Source of the DNA: Thermofilum sp.
Lineage (GTDB): Archaea; Thermoproteota; Thermoprotei; Thermofilales; Thermofilaceae
Length of the DNA: 64,000 nucleotides
Direction: 5' to 3'
Assembly (NCBI GenBank): GCA_038741495.1
Contig: JAVYKX010000001.1
Coordinates: 180,918 to 244,917, forward strand
Below are positions 17,006 to 25,696 of the stretch, in pieces (position 1 is the stretch's first letter; the number at the start of each line of letters is the position of its first letter). Under the pieces are notes generated by a model, which made no database searches, was not told the DNA's origin, and was given only the letters and a program-made list of their open reading frames with translations. A program made the translations under genes and the position numbers.

Positions 17006-18163
17006 TTAACTGATCGCTTTCAGCAGCCTGCTCTCCATCGTCGTAAGGAAGCTTCCTGCGATCTTCCCCTTAATGTCTCTCATCACGAAGCTCTCGATCA
17101 TCATCTTCGTCACGTAGGGCGTCTTGCCGAAAGATACCCTTTTTTCCCACACTAAGATGGCTTTGTCGAAGCCTAGTGAAACCAGTGACTTCGGTCTGGA
17201 AGCTAGGAATATGGGCTTGTGCGTTAGTACTGGTTTTCCGCCTTTAACCTGGAGGGCGATGTTTTTCGCAGCAGTCTTGCCCTGCAGTATCGCTTCCTCC
17301 GCCATCTTCATTGCGCAGTCAGTGTCGAATGCGAAGTGGTTCAAGTCCCCGACAACGTAGACGTTGTCGTAACCAGGTATCTGAAGGTTAGGCTTAACAA
17401 CGATCCATCTGCCTCTCCCAACTCTCTCGACTTTACCCGTTAACTCTATTGGTGACGCGCGGACGCCGAGCGACCAGATGATCAAGTCGCAGGGAATTTT
17501 TTCTCCTCCCTCAACGTGTACCTCGCCCTCCGCCACCTTGACGACCCCCTTACCCTTGACGATGTTCGCCCCCCTGGACGAGAGGAACTTCTCCGCAACC
17601 TCAGACGCCTTTAAGTTATTCAGCGTGGGAAGCAGATTAGGCATTTTCTCGATAAGAGTTACTTTGCCTGGGCCGTAAACCTCCACAAGCTCGCCCGCAA
17701 CTTCCACTCCCGTTAGCCCCCCGCCTGCAACGCATAGCCGGTCGGGGTTCTTTCTCAACACGTCGATCATGCGCAAGTAGTCTTCAAGCCTCCAAGCAGG
17801 TACAGCCAGCTCGGAGCCGGGAATTCCGTAGTACTCTGTAGTAGCGCCGGCTGCGAGAACCAGGTAGTCGTACTCCTCTTCTCGACCATCAGCGAGAACT
17901 AGCTTTCTCCTCTCAATGTCGACCAACGAGGCTTCCCCCCTGATGAAGGTCACTCGAAGCCTTCTCGCAATGGCCTGGTAGCTCTCACTGATCTCCTCTA
18001 CCTTTTTCTTCCCAGAAAGTATGTAGGGTAGCGAAGGCAGGTAAGCGAACCTGTCGCTCTTATCTACAAGGATGATTTCGCCCTTGTCTCCTAACTCGCT
18101 GGAAAGAGTCTTGGCGGCGTAGTATCCGCCGAACCCGCCTCCGACGATGAGTATCCTTGTCAT
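17006..18163 (-). CDS. NADH dehydrogenase-like FAD-dependent oxidoreductase (NDH-2 family)
   Basis: This 385-residue membrane-associated flavoprotein probably passes electrons from NAD(P)H to quinone. It shows the FAD dinucleotide motif ILIVGGGFGGYYAAK (G8-G13), the second nucleotide motif LCVAGGGLTGVEVAGE near 145-158, and the C-terminal FAD contact VYVVGDLNHF (G272-D273). The paired cysteines of sulfide:quinone oxidoreductases are not evident, so NDH-2 is the better call. An SQR-like activity is still possible. It stands alone on the minus strand between L2 and S19, where it interrupts a very conserved ribosomal gene order. Its promoter TATA (GTTTATTC on the minus strand) lies near 18200. 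Confidence 0.82.
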   Translation of the reverse strand: MTRILIVGGGFGGYYAAKTLSSELGDKGEIILVDKSDRFAYLPSLPYILSGKKKVEEISESYQAIARRLRVTFIRGEASLVDIERRKLVLADGREEEYDYLVLAAGATTEYYGIPGSELAVPAWRLEDYLRMIDVLRKNPDRLCVAGGGLTGVEVAGELVEVYGPGKVTLIEKMPNLLPTLNNLKASEVAEKFLSSRGANIVKGKGVVKVAEGEVHVEGGEKIPCDLIIWSLGVRASPIELTGKVERVGRGRWIVVKPNLQIPGYDNVYVVGDLNHFAFDTDCAMKMAEEAILQGKTAAKNIALQVKGGKPVLTHKPIFLASRPKSLVSLGFDKAILVWEKRVSFGKTPYVTKMMIESFVMRDIKGKIAGSFLTTMESRLLKAIS

Positions 18164-18315
18164 CGGAGATTACAACAAATGTCGAGCATATGTAGAGTGA
18201 TGAATAAACCACGATAATTTTTGTAAGGAGACAGAAACATAATTGATCGTAATAAGTATCGCCGCCACCGCTTCCATCCCGCCGGCCGCGAAGCGCGCCC
18301 TCACGGGGCAGCAAT

Positions 18316-18324
18316 ACTTAAATT
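18316..18324 (+). promoter_or_regulatory. TATA box of the S19-L11-L1-L10 operon
   Basis: ACTTAAATT lies 30 nt before the ATG of S19, which predicts a transcript start near 18345 and a leader of about ten bases. The rest of the 190-base divergent spacer (18164-18353) holds the flavoprotein promoter and no gene I can support. Confidence 0.5.
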
Positions 18325-18353
18325 GGCTTGCGATAAGGGAGGGCAGGTTAGCC

Positions 18354-18779
18354 ATGGAGAGCACCTCCAAGTTCATGTATAGGGGGTACACGCTAGAAGA
18401 GCTTACCAGAATGCCGCTGGAGAAGCTAGCGGTGCTGTTCCCAGCGAGACAGAGACGCAGCTTAAGGAGGACGCTGATCGAGGGGAAAAGCGAGGAGCAC
18501 TTAAAGCTCCTGGAAAAGATAAGGAGAGCTAAAAAGGCTGTCGAGGGGGGCAAGAAGCAGCCTGTCATCAGGACTCACTTGAGAGACTTCGTGATACTGC
18601 CGGAGATGGTTGGACTCACGATTCACGTGTACAACGGCAAGGAGTTCGTCCCGGTGGAGATAACTCCCGAGAGGATTGGCCACTACCTCGGAGAGTTTGC
18701 TCAGACCACGAAGAAAGTTGAGCACGGTGAGCCTGGACTTAAGGCTACGAGATCTTCGATGTTCGTAGCAATGAAATAG
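18354..18779 (+). CDS. rps19: Small-subunit ribosomal protein S19 (uS19)
   Basis: S19 sits in the 30S head next to S13. The 141 residues carry the archaeal N-terminus [20 protein letters not shown] and the S19 core: [38 protein letters not shown] and [21 protein letters not shown] chose the ATG at 18354 because archaeal S19 begins with this segment. A start at 18243 would add 37 residues with no family counterpart. It normally follows L2; here it leads an operon with L11. Confidence 0.95.
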   Translation: MESTSKFMYRGYTLEELTRMPLEKLAVLFPARQRRSLRRTLIEGKSEEHLKLLEKIRRAKKAVEGGKKQPVIRTHLRDFVILPEMVGLTIHVYNGKEFVPVEITPERIGHYLGEFAQTTKKVEHGEPGLKATRSSMFVAMK

Positions 18780-18789
18780 GTGAGCTGGG

Positions 18790-19290
18790 TTGTCGAAGAG
18801 CTTGAAAACGTTCACCTTCCTGGTGGAGGGGGGTAAAGCTACGGCCGGCCCGCCCATAGGTCCAGCGCTCGGGCCACTGGGCCTTAATGTAATGCAGGTT
18901 GTCAAGAAGATCAACGAGCTCACGCAGGAGTACGCGGGGATGAGGGTACCCGTAAAGGTCGTTGTCGACACGGAGAAGAAGACTTTCGAGGTGGAGGTGG
19001 GGACGCCGACAACCGCCGCTTTGATAATCAAGGAGCTGAAAGTCGAGAAGGGCGCGCACCAGTCCACTAAAGAGTGGGTCGGCAACCTCTCGCTAGAGCA
19101 GGTTGTGAAGATTGCGAAGATAAAGATGAAGGATATCGGGGCTAAAACTCTGAAAGCCGCTGTAAAGGCGGTGGCGGGGACTTCTCAGAGCATGGGCGTC
19201 CGGATCGACGGGAAGCCTCCTAAGGTATTTATTAAGGACCTTGAGAGCGGGGTCTACGACGAGCTGCTCGAGAAGTACGCGAGAGGGTGA
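18790..19290 (+). CDS. rpl11: Large-subunit ribosomal protein L11 (uL11)
   Basis: L11 forms the base of the stalk and the GTPase-associated centre. The 166 residues have the signature VEGGKATAGPPIGPALGPLG, LNVMQVVKKINELT, and the C-terminal rRNA-binding domain with KIKMKDIGAKTLKAAVKAVAG and TSQSMGVRIDGK. It starts with a TTG ten bases after the S19 stop and overlaps the L1 start. The L11-L1-L10 order is standard; being fused to S19 is not. Confidence 0.95.
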   Translation: MSKSLKTFTFLVEGGKATAGPPIGPALGPLGLNVMQVVKKINELTQEYAGMRVPVKVVVDTEKKTFEVEVGTPTTAALIIKELKVEKGAHQSTKEWVGNLSLEQVVKIAKIKMKDIGAKTLKAAVKAVAGTSQSMGVRIDGKPPKVFIKDLESGVYDELLEKYARG

Positions 19291-19970
19291 GAGATGTGAG
19301 CGCGCAGGAGCTTTACTCTCTGAGCGAACTCAAGGAGGCGATCGAGAGCGCGATAAAGCGAGCCCGTAAGAGAAGGTTTACCCAAAGCGTTGAGATGATC
19401 ATCGTGCTCCGCGATATAGACATGAAGAAGCCTGAAAACAGGTTGAACATAAGCGTGGCTCTCCCCCATCCTCCCGCTTCCAAGCCGGCGAAAGTAGCTG
19501 TTATAGCTGCCGGAGATTTAGCGCTGAAGGCCAAGGAGGCGGGCGCAGACCTCGTGCTGGACCGGGATGGCTTAGAGAAGATTGCTTCCAGCAAGAGGGG
19601 GGCGAGAAAGCTCGCCAGGGAGTACGACTTCTTCCTAGCTCAGCCGGACCTTATGGTTCTGATCGGTAGGCTGCTGGGTAAGTACCTCGGCCCTCGGGGT
19701 AAGATGCCGCAGCCCGTCCCGCCAAACGCTCCTGTAGCTCCGCTTATCGATAGGTTAAGGCGCTCTGTCAGGATCAGGACTCGCGAGCAGCCCCAGATCG
19801 GATGCCGCATAGGAACCGAGAACCAGCCTGTCGACGAGCTTGCGGAGAATGCGCGGGCGGTGCTGGACGAGGTTCTGAAGAAGATCCCCGCGCACAACAT
19901 CGCGAGAATATTCTTTAAAGTGACGATGGGCCCGCCAGTCGCGGTTGCTAAGAAGGTGGCTGCGAGATGA
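19287..19970 (+). CDS. rpl1: Large-subunit ribosomal protein L1 (uL1)
   Basis: L1 forms the mobile L1 stalk and in archaea often represses its own operon by binding mRNA. The 227 residues include KRRFTQSVEMIIVLRDIDMK, domain II with ASKPAKVAVIAAGDLALKAK, and LGKYLGPRGKMPQPVPPNA. GTGs at 19287 and 19296 are both possible starts. The first overlaps the L11 stop by four bases. I see no clear copy of an L1-binding site in the short S19 leader. Confidence 0.95.
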   Translation: MRDVSAQELYSLSELKEAIESAIKRARKRRFTQSVEMIIVLRDIDMKKPENRLNISVALPHPPASKPAKVAVIAAGDLALKAKEAGADLVLDRDGLEKIASSKRGARKLAREYDFFLAQPDLMVLIGRLLGKYLGPRGKMPQPVPPNAPVAPLIDRLRRSVRIRTREQPQIGCRIGTENQPVDELAENARAVLDEVLKKIPAHNIARIFFKVTMGPPVAVAKKVAAR

Positions 19971-20857
19971 GCTTGCAGAGGGTTGTCGAGAAAGCGCAGC
20001 TGTCTAGAGCTAGGCAGCGGAAGCAGAGAATGCTTCAGGAGTACATCTCGCTGCTTAAGAGCAACAGCTACTACCTTATAGCGGATATCGTGGGTTTACC
20101 CACATCGGTCATAAAGAGCTCGAGGAGCATTCTCGAGGAGAGGGGCAGCCGCCTCAAAGTGGTGAAGAACACCGTTTTCCTTATCGCTCTGAAGCAAACG
20201 GGGAGAGTGGTCGAAGGTGTCGAGAAGCTACTCCGGGGGCAGAATGCCGTTATCTTCACTAACGAGAACCCCTTCGAGATAATGCTCTTCCTCGAGAAGC
20301 AGAAGATCGTCCGCGAGGCTAGAGCCGGCGATATCGCGACGAACGACATTGTGATCCCGGCCGGCAACACCGGCATGTCTCCGGGGCCTATTCTGAGCCT
20401 TTTCGGCAAGCTCAAGGTGCCTACGAGAATCGAGGAGGGCAGCATCTACGTGGCGAAAGACACTGTTGTCGCGAAGGCGGGGGACGTCATAACTCCGGAG
20501 CTGGCTGAGCTGCTTAACAAGCTGGGGATCAAGCCCATCGAGAGCAAGCTCAGGATTAAAGCTATCTGCATGGACCACAGGCTGGTTACTCCCGACCAGG
20601 TGATCCTCGAGCCGAAGCGCTACGAGGAAAGCCTGAGGGAGGCTTACGCCCAGGCTTTCAACCTAGCGGTTAACGCCGCTATGCCGCTGCCCGAGGTGGT
20701 CGGCCTCCTGGTTCGCCGTGCTCGCGCGGAGGCGTTGGCGGTGGCAGCTGAAGCGGCAATAGTGACTCCGGAGACTGCACCACTAGTGCTCGCAAAGGCC
20801 GAGGCAGCGGCTAAGGCACTCTACGAAGCTGTAAGGCGGAGGAACCCCTCTCTTTGA
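19967..20857 (+). CDS. rpl10: Large-subunit stalk protein L10 (P0), without acidic C-terminal tail
   Basis: L10 carries the stalk that recruits translation GTPases. The N-terminal rRNA-binding domain (RGSRLKVVKNTVFLIALKQ), the archaeal insertion (VIPAGNTGMSPGPILSLFGK) and the stalk helices that bind L12 dimers (AYAQAFNLAVNAAMPLPEV, then alanine-rich RARAEALAVAAEAAIVTPET) are present. At 296 residues it ends in YEAVRRRNPSL. The lysine/glutamate-rich tail ending in a GLGALFG-like sequence, present in most archaeal P0 proteins, is absent. The L12 gene, usually next, is also absent. Confidence 0.94.
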   Translation: MSLQRVVEKAQLSRARQRKQRMLQEYISLLKSNSYYLIADIVGLPTSVIKSSRSILEERGSRLKVVKNTVFLIALKQTGRVVEGVEKLLRGQNAVIFTNENPFEIMLFLEKQKIVREARAGDIATNDIVIPAGNTGMSPGPILSLFGKLKVPTRIEEGSIYVAKDTVVAKAGDVITPELAELLNKLGIKPIESKLRIKAICMDHRLVTPDQVILEPKRYEESLREAYAQAFNLAVNAAMPLPEVVGLLVRRARAEALAVAAEAAIVTPETAPLVLAKAEAAAKALYEAVRRRNPSL

Positions 20858-20869
20858 GCTTTCAGCGCA

Positions 20870-20879
20870 GATTTAATAA
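20870..20879 (+). promoter_or_regulatory. TATA box of alaS
   Basis: GATTTAATAA lies 37 nt before the ATG of alaS, consistent with a start near 20900 and a short leader. Confidence 0.45.
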
Positions 20880-20915
20880 GAGGAAGTTTTAACGGCTAGG
20901 GCTGCGGGGCCGCGA

Positions 20916-23648
20916 ATGGAGGAGGAATTCCTTAACCTGCCGTTCTTCGTCGAGAATGGCTGGATTAAAAAGACCTGTAAAGTTTGCGGAAGGACTTTCT
21001 GGACGCTCGATCCTGACAGGGAGGTTTGCGGCGATCAACCCTGCGAGGAGTACTCCTTCATAGGCGAGAGGGTAGGCGCCGCTGTAAGCTCGCCCAGCGA
21101 GGTCAGAGCTAGGTTTATCGACTTCTTTAGCAGGCGGGGCCACACCCCCGTGAGGAGATACCCCGTTGTAGCACGCTGGCGCGAAGACGTTTACCTCGTC
21201 GGGGCCTCTATCTACGATTTCCAGCCGTGGGTGACGGAGGGCGTGGTGCCGCCGCCCGCAAACCCTCTCGTAATTTCTCAGCCGAGTATCAGGCTCACGG
21301 ATCTAGAGAACGTGGGCAGGACTGGCAGGCACTTCACCGGCTTCGAAATGATGGCGCACCACGCTTTCAACATCGGCGGAATCAACGTGTACTGGGCCAA
21401 CGAGACGGTTGAGTACGCTTACGAGCTATTCACAAAAAGCTACGGGGTGAACCCCAGGGAGATAACCTTCATTTTCGACGTTTGGAGCGGTGGTGGGAAC
21501 GCTGGAGAGGACTACGAGGTAATTGTGAGAGGCTTAGAGGTGGCTACCCTCGTTTTCATGCACTACAGGGTGCTTCCCGACGGCAGCTTTTCACCGATGC
21601 GGAACAGGATCGTTGATACTGGGTATGGGCTCGAGAGGATCTACTGGCTCCTCACAGGCAGCTTCAACGCTTACGAATCGATCTTTCAGCCTTTCATCAC
21701 CTACCTACGCAGTGAGACTGGAGTGGCCCAGCCTCCCAGGGATCTCGGCCTAAGCCTAGCTAGGAAGAGCGGCGTACTGGACTACAAGAACCCCCTCGCT
21801 GCCGAGAAGCTCCTCAAAGAGATATCCCAAAGGCTCGGAATGAGCTACGAAGACGTGAAGCAGATTCTCGAGCCCAACGAGGCTATCTACGCTCTAGCTG
21901 ATCACACGCGCACTCTCGCCTGGATGATCGGGGACGGTGTCGTGCCGTCCAACAGCGGCGCAGGGTACTTGGCAAGGCTGCTTATCAGGAGGAGCTTAAG
22001 GCTTAAGCGCCGTCTCGGCCTGGAGGTCCCCCTGTCGGAGCTCGTAGCTAAGCAAGTCGAGATCTGGTCGAGCGACTTTCCAGAGCACCTCGAGGTTCTG
22101 GACGAGATAGTCGACATCGTCGATCACGAAGAGGAAAGGTTTAGGGAGACGCTCGAAAGGGGCAGGAAGGCGCTCTCAAGCATCCTGAGCGAGTACGAGT
22201 CGAGGGGGCTGAAGCAGATTCCAGCTGAAGAGATGCTCAAGCTCTACGAGTCCCTCGGGCTGCCTCCAGAGGTTGTGGCCGAGGAGGCTAAAGCCAGGGA
22301 GCTGGACGTGGATGTCACCGGCTTCTACGCTAAGCTCGCGGAGCTCAGGAGCAGAGCTGCACCCGCTCAGGCAGTTCCCGCCGCTCCTCTCGTCGACCCG
22401 CAGCTCTTGGAGAGCTTTCCTCCAACGAAGGTTTTGTATTACGAGAACGAGAAGCTAGAGAGGTTCAAGGCGCGTGTCTTGGGCGTGCTTCTCGGCCGCT
22501 ACGTGATTCTTGACCGCACAGCATTCTACCCCACAGGAGGAGGGCAGCTCTACGACCAGGGAGTTCTATCCTTTAACGGGAGGATCTGCCGCGTGGAGGA
22601 GGTGAGGAAAGTGGGCAACGTAGTGCTCCATGCTTGTTCGGGAGACTTGCCTCCGGTCGGCAGCGAGGTTGAGGGCATAGTGGACATGGAGAGGAGGCTT
22701 GCTCTCATGAGACACCACACAGCCACTCACATAGTGCTAGGTGCTCTGAGAAGGGTACTCGGCAGGCACGTCTGGCAGGCTGGAGCCCAGAAGACGCCCG
22801 AGAGCGTGCGCTTCGACTTCACGCACCACAAGCCTGTGACACCCGAGCAGGCGCGAGAGATCGAGATCCTCGCCAACCGGGTTGTCATGGAGAACAGAAG
22901 AGTCAGGAAGGTGTTCCTGGGGCGCACCGAGGCAGAGCAGAAGTACGGCTTCACGCTGTACCAGGGGGGAGCAGTCCCCGAGCCTGTCCTGCGGGTTGTA
23001 GAGATAGAGGGTTGGGATGCCGAAGCGTGCGGTGGTCTCCACTGCGACTACACTGGAGAGGTAGGCCCCATCAAGATCCTGGGCTTCGACAGAATCCAGG
23101 ATGGTGTTGTCAGAGTCACTTTCTGCGCCGGGCTCGCGGCTTTGAACTACATCAGGGAAACTGAGGAGAAGCTCAAAGAGCTCTGCAGAAACCTGGAAGT
23201 ACCCTGCGACAAGTCCGTGGAGCGTGTGAGAGAGCTCAAGGAGCAGGTCGAGAGGCTGGAGAAGGAGGTTAAGCGGTTACGGGAGGAGATCGCTAAAGGT
23301 GGTCTCCCGCGGAGGGAGTTCACACTGGGGAGCCCGCCTAAAGCCGTGAAGGCGGTAATCGTAGAATCGGGAGATACGCCGCCGCGCGAAGCTGCGACCT
23401 CGCTCGGGAGGAGCTATCCGGGGAGCATAGTTCTCGCCTACAACGCTAGAGGCGATATCGCGCTCAAGGTGGCGGACGACCTCCTTGAGGAGTTTGATGC
23501 CCGCGAGCTCGGTAAGGCTCTCTGCGAGAGGTTAGGGGGCAAGGGTGGCGGAGTTAGGGACCTGTTCCAGGGTAAAGTGGAGAACACCGCGAACCTCGAG
23601 GACGCCTTCAGAGCCGCCGTGGAGCAGGCTCTGAGCAAGCAGGGCTAA
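20916..23648 (+). CDS. alaS: Alanyl-tRNA synthetase, archaeal type
   Basis: This enzyme charges tRNA-Ala. The 910-residue protein begins with the archaeal zinc-ribbon extension (KTCKVCGRTFWTLDPDREVC). The class II catalytic core follows (FTGFEMMAHHAFNIGG, NRIVDTGYGLERIYW). The editing domain has H601-x3-H605 in RHHTATHIVLGA and the zinc ligands in EACGGLHCDYTG (C705, H709). A coiled coil (about 765-800) leads to the C-terminal domain ending in CERLGGKGGGVRDLFQGK. It is complete and single-copy in the window. Confidence 0.97.
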   Translation: MEEEFLNLPFFVENGWIKKTCKVCGRTFWTLDPDREVCGDQPCEEYSFIGERVGAAVSSPSEVRARFIDFFSRRGHTPVRRYPVVARWREDVYLVGASIYDFQPWVTEGVVPPPANPLVISQPSIRLTDLENVGRTGRHFTGFEMMAHHAFNIGGINVYWANETVEYAYELFTKSYGVNPREITFIFDVWSGGGNAGEDYEVIVRGLEVATLVFMHYRVLPDGSFSPMRNRIVDTGYGLERIYWLLTGSFNAYESIFQPFITYLRSETGVAQPPRDLGLSLARKSGVLDYKNPLAAEKLLKEISQRLGMSYEDVKQILEPNEAIYALADHTRTLAWMIGDGVVPSNSGAGYLARLLIRRSLRLKRRLGLEVPLSELVAKQVEIWSSDFPEHLEVLDEIVDIVDHEEERFRETLERGRKALSSILSEYESRGLKQIPAEEMLKLYESLGLPPEVVAEEAKARELDVDVTGFYAKLAELRSRAAPAQAVPAAPLVDPQLLESFPPTKVLYYENEKLERFKARVLGVLLGRYVILDRTAFYPTGGGQLYDQGVLSFNGRICRVEEVRKVGNVVLHACSGDLPPVGSEVEGIVDMERRLALMRHHTATHIVLGALRRVLGRHVWQAGAQKTPESVRFDFTHHKPVTPEQAREIEILANRVVMENRRVRKVFLGRTEAEQKYGFTLYQGGAVPEPVLRVVEIEGWDAEACGGLHCDYTGEVGPIKILGFDRIQDGVVRVTFCAGLAALNYIRETEEKLKELCRNLEVPCDKSVERVRELKEQVERLEKEVKRLREEIAKGGLPRREFTLGSPPKAVKAVIVESGDTPPREAATSLGRSYPGSIVLAYNARGDIALKVADDLLEEFDARELGKALCERLGGKGGGVRDLFQGKVENTANLEDAFRAAVEQALSKQG

Positions 23649-23682
23649 TGGTTTTATCTCCCTCTTTTCGAGGCTTGAGATT

Positions 23683-24036
23683 GTGAAGAGAATCAGCCCG
23701 CGTGAGCAGAGACGCTTGCTCGAGAGGATGGGCTTAAGCGTGAAGAGCCTAGACAACGTTCTGGAAGTGCAGATCCGCTTACCCGATCGCGTAATCACCC
23801 TGCGTAACCCGGCGGTCAGCGTGATAGAGGTAAAGGGAGGTGGGAGAATATACCAAGTGTCGGGGGAGGAGGTGGAGTCCCCTCTTGCTCCCCAGCTCGA
23901 GGTAAGCGAGGAGGATGTCCAGCTCGTCGCGGCTCAAGCGAACTGCAGCCTTGAGGAGGCGAGAGCCGCTCTCCGAGAGGCTGGAGGCGATATCGCGAAA
24001 GCTATTCTTCTGGCATCCTCGAGGAAAAGCTCGTAG
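23683..24036 (+). CDS. nac: Nascent polypeptide-associated complex protein (NAC alpha)
   Basis: Archaeal NAC is a homodimer that binds nascent chains at the exit tunnel. The 117 residues show a NAC domain (KRISPREQRRLLERMGLSV, then LPDRVITLRNPAVSVIEVKG with IYQVSGEEV) and a C-terminal UBA domain (EEDVQLVAAQANCSLEEARA, GGDIAKAILLAS). The start is a GTG 34 nt after the alaS stop, so it may share the alaS transcript. The two domains are joined by a short proline-containing linker. Confidence 0.93.
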   Translation: MKRISPREQRRLLERMGLSVKSLDNVLEVQIRLPDRVITLRNPAVSVIEVKGGGRIYQVSGEEVESPLAPQLEVSEEDVQLVAAQANCSLEEARAALREAGGDIAKAILLASSRKSS

Positions 24037-24056
24037 CAGTAGCTGCGTGAGCCGGA

Positions 24057-24644
24057 ATGCTGACGAGGTTTAAGGAAAAGTTCGCGGTAATCCTGGACTG
24101 GCTCTACCGGCTACTTGAGCCTCTTAACTTGCCGCCCAACGCTGTGACGCTAGCAGGGCTAGCCGCATGCTTCGCCGGGTACGCCGCGCTCAGGCTAGGC
24201 TTCTTCGAGCTGCTCGTCGCGCTCTTCGCTCTCTCGTGCTTGGCCGACGCGCTCGACGGTTACATAGCGCGCAAGAGGAATGCAGCATCGACCTTCGGAG
24301 CATTCCTCGACTCCGTCACAGACCGCATCGAAGACGCCGTCTTCGGGATCGCGCTCTACGACATAGGGCTTCTCAGCCAGCACGAGGCTTTCTTCCTGAT
24401 CACTGGCTTCTTCATGGTGAGCTACGCGAGGTCTAGGGGAGAAAGCCTCGGGGTACCTATGGCGGGAGTGGGCTTTGCGGAGAGGGCTGAGAGGCTTGTC
24501 TTAATCTTCTTAGCCCTTTTGCTGTCACGCTTCTGGTGGGCTGCTGCTAGGGCGACTGTGCTGGTGCTCTTCGCCGCCACCTACTTTACCGTTTTGCAGA
24601 GAGTTGCGCACGCTTACAAGCAGCTGAGGGTGCGTAGAGCATGA
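24057..24644 (+). CDS. CDP-alcohol phosphatidyltransferase (archaetidylinositol phosphate synthase type)
   Basis: This is a six-helix integral membrane enzyme that transfers a phospho-archaeol group from CDP-archaeol to a polar alcohol. The 195 residues contain the complete catalytic motif DxxDGxxARx8Gx3Dx3D: D64, D67-G68, A71-R72, G81, D85 and D89. Archaeal enzymes of this size that use inositol-3-phosphate are called AIP synthases; the substrate here is inferred from family size only. The stop overlaps the start of rtcA by four bases. It follows NAC closely. Confidence 0.85.
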   Translation: MLTRFKEKFAVILDWLYRLLEPLNLPPNAVTLAGLAACFAGYAALRLGFFELLVALFALSCLADALDGYIARKRNAASTFGAFLDSVTDRIEDAVFGIALYDIGLLSQHEAFFLITGFFMVSYARSRGESLGVPMAGVGFAERAERLVLIFLALLLSRFWWAAARATVLVLFAATYFTVLQRVAHAYKQLRVRRA

Positions 24645-25696
24645 TCGAGATAGACGGTTCCTTCGGGGAGGGAGGGGGTCAGCTACTACGCTACAGCGTG
24701 GCGCTAGCAGCGCTGCTCGGTACCCCGATACGCGTATACAACATCCGCGCAAAGAGGGACAACCCGGGGCTCAGGCCCCAGCACCTTTCCGCGGTTAAAC
24801 ACATCGCCGAGCTAGTGGGCGCTAGAGTGGAGGGGCTGAAGGTAGGCTCAACTGAGATAAAGCTGTTTCCGCAGCGAGCTAAGGTGAGAGGTGGAAGGTA
24901 CACCGTAGACATAGGTACTGCAGGCAGTGTCACTTTGTTCCTGCAGGCCACCTTGCCGGTTCTGCTGAACTCTGACGGCCGAGTCGAGCTTGAGGTGCGC
25001 GGTGGAACGAGCGTGCGGTGGAGCCCACCGTACCGCTACTTCGAGAATGTCCTCCTGCACCTCCTGCAGCTTTTCGGCGCGAGAGTCAGCGCAAGGGTAC
25101 TGAGAGAGGGTTTCTACCCGGAGGGCGGGGGGATCGTTCGTGTCGTCGTTGATCCATCCTACCCGATGACTAGTGTTGACCTCTCGCGGCCTGGAGAGCC
25201 CTCCCCGGTTGAGGGAGTGTCCTATGTCTCAAATCTTCCTTGCCACATCGCAGAAAGGCAGGCGTCCAGTGCACGGGAAATTCTTCTCGGGCGCGGTTTC
25301 GAGGTAAAAAATATCGAGGTCTTGTGCAATGTTCCCTCGATCGGCCGCGGGAGCGGTATAGTTCTATGGTCTAGGGTCGGCAGGTCGGTGGTCGGCGGCG
25401 ACTCTATCGGCGAGAAGGGTAAGCCTGCCGAGCAGGTTGGCAGGGAGGCGGCGGAAAGCCTTGCGGGTACGCTGAGTAAGGGGGTTCCTGTAGATCCCCA
25501 CGCGTCAGACAACCTTGTGATCTACATGGCTCTAGCCAGCGGCGAATCCACTATCCTCACCACGGAGCTGACGTCCCACGCGGAAACAGCTCTGATGCTC
25601 TGCAGGGAAATTACTGGTGCGAGCTTTAAAGTCGAGAAAGTGGAGCGCGGCGTCAGGATCTCCGTTAAAGGAATCGGCTACGGCTCCCGAGCCTGA
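24641..25696 (+). CDS. rtcA: RNA 3'-terminal phosphate cyclase
   Basis: RtcA uses ATP to convert RNA 3'-phosphates to 2',3'-cyclic phosphates. The 351 residues include DGSFGEGGGQLLRYSVALA, RAKRDNPGLRPQHLSAVKH, FYPEGGGIVRVVVDP and the active-site segment PVDPHASDNLVIYMALASG with the likely adenylated histidine H287. It overlaps the lipid synthase start by four bases and, at its 3' end, overlaps the convergent SAM hydroxide adenosyltransferase gene by 32 bases. Confidence 0.94.
   Translation: MIEIDGSFGEGGGQLLRYSVALAALLGTPIRVYNIRAKRDNPGLRPQHLSAVKHIAELVGARVEGLKVGSTEIKLFPQRAKVRGGRYTVDIGTAGSVTLFLQATLPVLLNSDGRVELEVRGGTSVRWSPPYRYFENVLLHLLQLFGARVSARVLREGFYPEGGGIVRVVVDPSYPMTSVDLSRPGEPSPVEGVSYVSNLPCHIAERQASSAREILLGRGFEVKNIEVLCNVPSIGRGSGIVLWSRVGRSVVGGDSIGEKGKPAEQVGREAAESLAGTLSKGVPVDPHASDNLVIYMALASGESTILTTELTSHAETALMLCREITGASFKVEKVERGVRISVKGIGYGSRA

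Noticed and set aside
18190-18215. TGATGA (box C-like) in the spacer before S19
   Set aside because: No box D, D' or C' at the right distances on this strand; the region is the flavoprotein promoter.
18243-18353. N-terminal extension of S19 by 37 codons
   Set aside because: It lies upstream of the predicted TATA box and matches no archaeal S19; the ATG at 18354 gives the family start.
24167-24436. 89-codon frame inside the lipid synthase gene
   Set aside because: Extremely arginine-rich, a usual artefact of a shifted GC-rich membrane protein gene.
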